Origin: Ascaris suum
Taxonomy: Eukaryota; Nematoda; Chromadorea; Rhabditida; Ascarididae
Assembly: GCA_013433145.1 (NCBI GenBank)
Contig: CM024177.1
Span: forward strand, 82,501-146,500
DNA length: 64,000 bases
Direction of reading: 5' to 3'
The notes under the pieces were generated by a model. The model was not told where the DNA came from and searched no databases. It was given only the letters and a program-made list of their open reading frames with translations. Of this stretch, positions 54,501-61,193 are shown one piece after another. Within the stretch, counting starts at the first letter, position 1, and each line of letters opens with the position of its first letter. The position numbers and the translations under genes were made by a program.

Positions 54501-56256
54501 AGTTGACGCACAAACACTTCGTCGTGAAGAGGATCTTGACGTTAGTGTTCATGCTCAATGATAATAAGGCTATTTCTATGCTCTTAATTTCTTTTAAAAC
54601 GCTTTTTCTTTTAGCGCTATGTGTTTCAATCACTTTCATTAAGGCGATATTTTATAAAGAGAGAATGAATTCAAAAAATAAAGAAATTGTTTTTTTTTTG
54701 CTGTTGTTATTGTTTCTTAACGGAAGTTGCATTTCGCTAAATTTTAAGAAATATTTGGGAACTAATTGTCATTAGAAATAAATAAAATAAAATTAAGCAA
54801 AATTTGGAGCTATTTGAAATTTATAAATGAGAGTACGAAAAAAATTTTTATCGGATACAACCTCGTATATTCGTAAATATAGAGGCCTCAACGGTGAATA
54901 ACTCTCTAGGAAACATTGGAAACGATGAAGGAAGATATGCCAACGATGCAGACATTAGATCGCGATGAGCAACTAGCACATTCGCAACCACCCACGCCAT
55001 CTGTTACACCCAAGTCGACTCCGAAGACGACTCCAAAATTAGGCCTTAAATTCGGCAAGGTGAATTCATCCTAACTTTGTTCGTTTTCTTACAGTTTTTG
55101 CAATGTGCTAGATTTGAGCGGATTTATAGGAGTGATATCTTTGTGTGTTTTTTATGAACTAATTCTTTACTCGAAATCATTCAACATATTTAATATGAAC
55201 GCTCAAATCGAATTCGCTTATTTGATATCCTTTTTTTAGTTTTGGGAAATGAAAGGTGCGATTAAATTTGCATAGGTAAATTTTTAAAAGCAACTTTTTT
55301 ATGCAAAGAATATATTTTTAGGGCAAACAGTTTGTGTGTCCGTTAGTTTACTATTTGATGCAGCAGATGTTGCTAACCGGTTCGACCACAAAAGCACACA
55401 CCTCATGGCAGCTATCTGACTCCCTTCCTAATTTCTTAGCATTTCAGAAATCGACCTTTAGCAATCCTGGAAACTATCATCTGTTGAATAAGTTTCACAG
55501 TGAAATATCTAAGGTGGTAGTTGCTATCTATGAATTTCGGCATGTTGCTCTAATAAGAATGCACAAAGGCCATATATGATGTTGGCGACTTGTTAACGTC
55601 ATACATCCCCCCACCCCCTTCGTTGTGTTCTCTTATAGGAATGCAATGGCAGTGCCTAATAGCGACAAAATAAGGTGAGAATAAGAAGTGATGAATAAAA
55701 TGATGCTATAGGAATTACTTGAATTATTCTTCCAAGAGGAGCTTTTTGGCCGATATAGTTCATCAAATGTGTTGTTGCGATTAAAAATTATTCCAAACAC
55801 CTGTTCTCACCTGTTTTCATATTAGTGAATTATATATGCGGCATCTAAAGGCGTTATGATGCAGTTCGGACTTTTATTCTGTAAATTGTTTAATGTAAGG
55901 TAAACGAGTTATTTCCGATTGAAGTCGATTTCGTTGAGTACGTTATTGTGATTCATCGTTGTATTTTAAAACAACATATCTTATGTAGGTTTATCGCTAT
56001 TTGGAAAATATATCATCGAATGATAACAAATTCACATTTTTGCATCTTCAATGTTGATAAATTCCGCTCGAAATATGAAAAATATGCTGGATAGGTAATT
56101 AAAACTTACCTTAAGAGCGCCATGATTTGTTTATTGCTGGTGGTTTTTTCTTTCTTGAATTCGTTTTCTATTGTTAAATTCCAGATGTTTATTTATTTAT
56201 TTATTTATTTGCTTACTTATTTACTTATTTACTTATTTATTTATTTACTTATGTAT

Positions 56257-56307
<51 letters not shown>

Positions 56308-59300
56308 TTTGTTTATTTATTTATTTTTAAGAGACAAAAGAACAGAAATTATTCGATTTTGGTAAATCGAAATTCACATTGAAACATGAAGTTGTACGAA
56401 GGGGTAAAGATGTCGACGTAAAATTGGAGTCATTAAAACTCAGCAAAGATGATCAACTTCGTATTATTGTTATACGTTAGTTTAATATTCGAAAATATTT
56501 AATAATAATATTACGAAAAAAAAATTTTTTTTAGTTTCAATTCAGTTACTTTTTTTTCCTTTTTATTTATTCATGAATCGTGGAATTTCTCATAGAATTT
56601 TATTACAGTGCGCATTTGAGTTGGTTTATAATGCTTAAAGGAAGCGCAACTTTAATAAACATATAAGTTTTTTTCATAATATTCAATGGAGATTCATTTG
56701 AATAAGATGTTTTATGGTTAACTCCCCATCGCCAATTCTAAATTGAAACGGTGAAAGGAAGTAGATGGGTATCAGGTACTTGCGGCATCGTCATATCTTA
56801 GAATCGAGGTTGCAGAATTAGTATTTGCAACTACATGAATTGTTGCAAGCACATTCTATGGCACCTGATCGAAGAAGGCGATTGTATGGCATCGTAACCA
56901 CTTCATAATCGCGTTGATCCTTAGCTTGTTCATTATACAATTTGCATATTGGCTGCAGACGTGATACTTCACTCTTATTCCCCAAATATTCCCTCAGGAT
57001 AGAAGCTGTGACTAGAAGGAAGGAAGGGAAATTTCCCCTTGTAAATTTCAATACTTAGGCTAGTTGTGGTGTTCTTGCACTAGGGTAGCTAGATCTTCAA
57101 GTTGAAAGATTGAGTTTGTTGCGTTTTTTTTGCTGTAAAAATCGACAAGCTAACCTCCTTTCCAATTTTCAGCTCCAGCAAAGGCCAATGGTGATCGAGC
57201 GGAGATTGAGCCGAAAGTCAAGAAGTCACGTCACACATATGAAATCTCGTTCAAGCCAACTGAGGTTGGCACTCATAAGGTGAGACCGTTGTTACAGTCG
57301 TCCCTCATTATTCTACTTTCGTACTCATTGTTGGATGCTTTTAAGGTAATATTAGTGAGCATAATAGTTCCGTTAAATGGTTCAATTAACAGCGCCATAT
57401 CGAACGGTCCATGCTGATATGCAGTGATTGGAATTATTATGTAATTCAGTGCAGATGAAGACGATGGCAACCGATTTATTTATTTATTCGTTTATTCAAT
57501 TTTTTGGAGAAACCTGCTCGGAAGAGAAGGCTATGCAAACTATGCGTTGAGTTGCACCTAGTATCATGTGGAATTTTTTCAACCTATCCTTTTGGCTTTG
57601 GTTTTTCCTATAGTGGCTAATCCAGAAAACAGTGTAAAATTTTCGTTTCGACCTGAGAAATTATTGCCTTGTTTTTTTCCGAATTGCTAAACAATCAATT
57701 ACTGTTGAAATTGCAATCAAATATTTATCGAATTTTCTTGTCTGATGTTAATGAATTCTTTGATTTTGGTGATACTGGAAACATTGGAAGCAAAGCGACA
57801 AATATTCGCGGTTTTTCATTTCTGACTATAAGGGATCGTTTGTTGAATATTGGAAGGTGTTAGATGATTTTGGCTTTCAAAAACGAGAGGAGTCTTGGTT
57901 TCAAGTGAGAGATTTTTTAACCACCTCAGAAATGTGCACCTGATTGGTTCAAAAAGTATAAATGAATTTAATTTGATTCACTATAGAGTCGTTTTGAAAA
58001 GCGTGTTATTCTCCCAGAAGTCGTATAAGTTTCCAGAAATGATGCACTGAACTTTCAGAAGTTCTTCCGGAATGGCGGATGTTATAAACGTTCCAGATTT
58101 CCCAATTGGAATTACGTCTCATGCAATTATGAAACGTGAACTATTATTTTACTCTGCAAAAATTGCATTGAACAATGCGTTTGCATCACATAGAGAAACG
58201 TTTCTTTTGAAGGTGATGGCATATGTAAACGGTGTGACACATCCGCTATGTCCATTTCCGATTCGTGTCTATGATGCATCGGAAATAATTGTTGGGGAAA
58301 TAGCACCACAGAGCACAATCAACGACACAGTTGAATTTACTGGTGAGTTTTTTGTACTTTAAAGACCGCCGATTATGATTGTTTTCTTTTTTCAAGAATG
58401 TTTTTTATTTTCCTCTAGGAGCAGTTATTGTTATCCGGAAATTAATTCGATGTTTCATTTGAATTTGTTAAATAATCCTCAATAAAGGAGAAATTTTCAA
58501 CTACTGAAATTATTATCGATATTGTTCAGCATTAGCTCTCTCAGATTCATGCATTAATGATTGAATTTTTTCTTCTAGTTTCATCGTTACAATTCTATTG
58601 AATTAAGCTTCATTAGGCTAATTTGATTACTTTAGGCCATTTTCTTTCAACATATTTAAGATCTATTTTAAAAAGTAACATTGTTGTTCGATCTCTTGAT
58701 CATCGTTTTCATACGAATAACGACTCATTTTCCTTGGCGGAGCATTTTTATCCCTATTTTGTTGTAATATTATCCACAAATGGGGCGATGCGCCAAAGAA
58801 GCTGACACGATATGTGCTTTTTTTAAATCTATTCCGTCTATTAGGGCAACCGGCTGCATGAATTGCTAGTAAATAATAAAACGTACGCGGAAACATATCC
58901 ACATTTTAATTGATTCATTCGCTCATGAAGACTTAGAAAGATTGGTTTTTTCACAAGGTAGCCCATATAAAATGGACCTGCATTCAACCGAAAGTGCGTG
59001 CAATTTATTCTACGTTTAAGTAACTACAACTTCCTCGAAGTTGATATGTATCCATAAAAATGTAAGGTACACGTAAAAAGTACATACATAAAAATATAAA
59101 ATACATAGAAAACCAAATGTAAGCATAGAAAGTTGTTTTATGATGCATATAACTTACCGATTTTCGTAGCTCTAACTTCATCGATTTTTTGATGAAAGTA
59201 ACAGACGAATAGACAGACGTAAAATCAATTTACCTTGCGATGCAATAATTTATACCTTGCGATTAGGAATGCAATAATTTATACCTGTGCAATAATTTAC

Positions 59301-61114
59301 CTTGCGAATAGGGATTTGCTAAGACACATAGAAAGGAATGATTGTTTTATTTGAATCTCAACAAATTCGGTCATTGAAAGGTCGTTTTCTTCAGTTGATG
59401 CTGGTCGGGCTGGATTTGGCAATCTAGAAATGGCAATCAAGGATAGCAACGATACGATTATCCCATCGCATGTTGCACAACTTGAATCTGGCACTGCAAA
59501 ATTTTTGGTTACTTTCAATCCGACCTCGTTGGGCATGCATACCGTCAATATTACCTTCAACAAAGAAGTACTTAAAAGTATGTGTTTCACTCTTTATCAT
59601 TTCATCTATTTGCTTGTAATGCAAGTATGTGTCAGAAATGGGTCACAACTTAAGATTGACTACTCTATTAGCGTTTTGCAAATTGCAGTAATTTATTTAC
59701 TGAAGAAAAAAAAGGATTAAATCAATGATCGATGGATACAGCGTCATTAGGTATGTTAATCCAATTGTGATAAGGCAGTTAACAATCCGATTGTCTGGTT
59801 ACGGGCTCAATTTCTAGAAAACAGCATAGACGGATTTAATTATATGCGAATGAGTGCAAAGATTAATCCGTTTATGAAATTGATTTTTTTTTTAATTTTG
59901 CACTTTATTTATTCGACATGGTGACAGATTTGCATAAGATATTAGAGGGACAATCATTGTTATGTGTCATCATCATATGCGCAAGCATGTTCACTTTACA
60001 ACTATGTACTCTTTCTAATGTTTATCATATTTTCGAGAAAATTCCGCTTGTTTCTCTCGAACTCAACTCTGAAACTCTGGAAGAAAAGACTCTGAAAAAT
60101 GCTGTCGTTTTTAAATTTATTGAATTAATCTCTGTTTAAAACGATTTGATTTTTTCTCGTAAAGTATTGCGAGTTTTTTTTTTTTTGCTATTTTAGGAGA
60201 TACCCCATAATAATGTTGTACTTACGTTTATTATATTTTATATCTGCACGTTTACTAGTAGAAATTTGCATACCGAGAAAATGAAAATCTTTTATCATAT
60301 GGTAATATCGCAATTTAATTCCATTTTTTAAAAATCAATTCCAGTTAGAAATTAACGAAATTTAAAAGTGCAAAAGAAAAAGTTTTGCCACTCTCAGCAA
60401 TTTGTTTATCGTTAAAAAGAAGATGAATTTTTTTGTTCACCAAACGATTCCAATAGGTAATCAAATTTTCTAAGAAGATTTGCTATCGAATATTATTTGG
60501 TTATATTTGAAAGTTTATATAGTCGGTCTTCTAGTTGGCGAATTTCTAAAGCGTTCACCAATATTGGCGATTAGTATAGAAAATCATCTCGTTGGTATAC
60601 TTCTACATTTAATTTTATTGTTAATTTTCCATCCTCAATTTTTTAGTGCCGTTTTGAGAGGTGGATTTTTCCTATCCCTCCTTTAAGGCTTTTCCTTTAT
60701 GTTTAAAAAGGTTTACAGAGGCACCATGCGGTTTAGGTGTCCAAGTTTGAGGTAAGTTCGATCTTATAGAGTTTTGTGTGAAAACATATGCATAAATTTT
60801 CCAAAATGCATACCTTACGTCATGACATATTTACTTCGATTTTAAGAGGGCAAAAATTGTTCGGGAGAAACAGAAAAGGAGTGTAGCTTTTCGTCCTGTC
60901 CGCTGTCTTAAATGGTTTCAACGACCTTTTTCTGTTTTCAGACAGTCCTTTCGAGGTGAATATTGTGGAAGCAAAGACGACATCCGAAACCACGTAAGTG
61001 ATGAACGATTTCAATCTTGCTTGCTTACATCTCAGAAAACATTGATTTTCCTGTGGGTGGCAGTAGTTACAGGAAAATATCTGAAGTTTTGCATAAAATA
61101 TCGATGCATTTACC

Positions 61115-61193
<79 letters not shown>

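Noticed and set aside
56122..56382. Leu/Ile/Tyr-rich open frames at the TTTA microsatellite
   Set aside because: Tetranucleotide repeat artefacts. The real exon starts at the repeat's end in another frame.
58072..58212. Upstream extension of the exon at 58213 to an ATG at 58072
   Set aside because: The filamin pattern resumes only after TTTTGAAG at 58212, and the upstream residues have no repeat character.
59205..59330. Possible transposon end or tRNA-like sequence among short repeats
   Set aside because: No terminal inverted repeat, target-site duplication or tRNA box could be made out.
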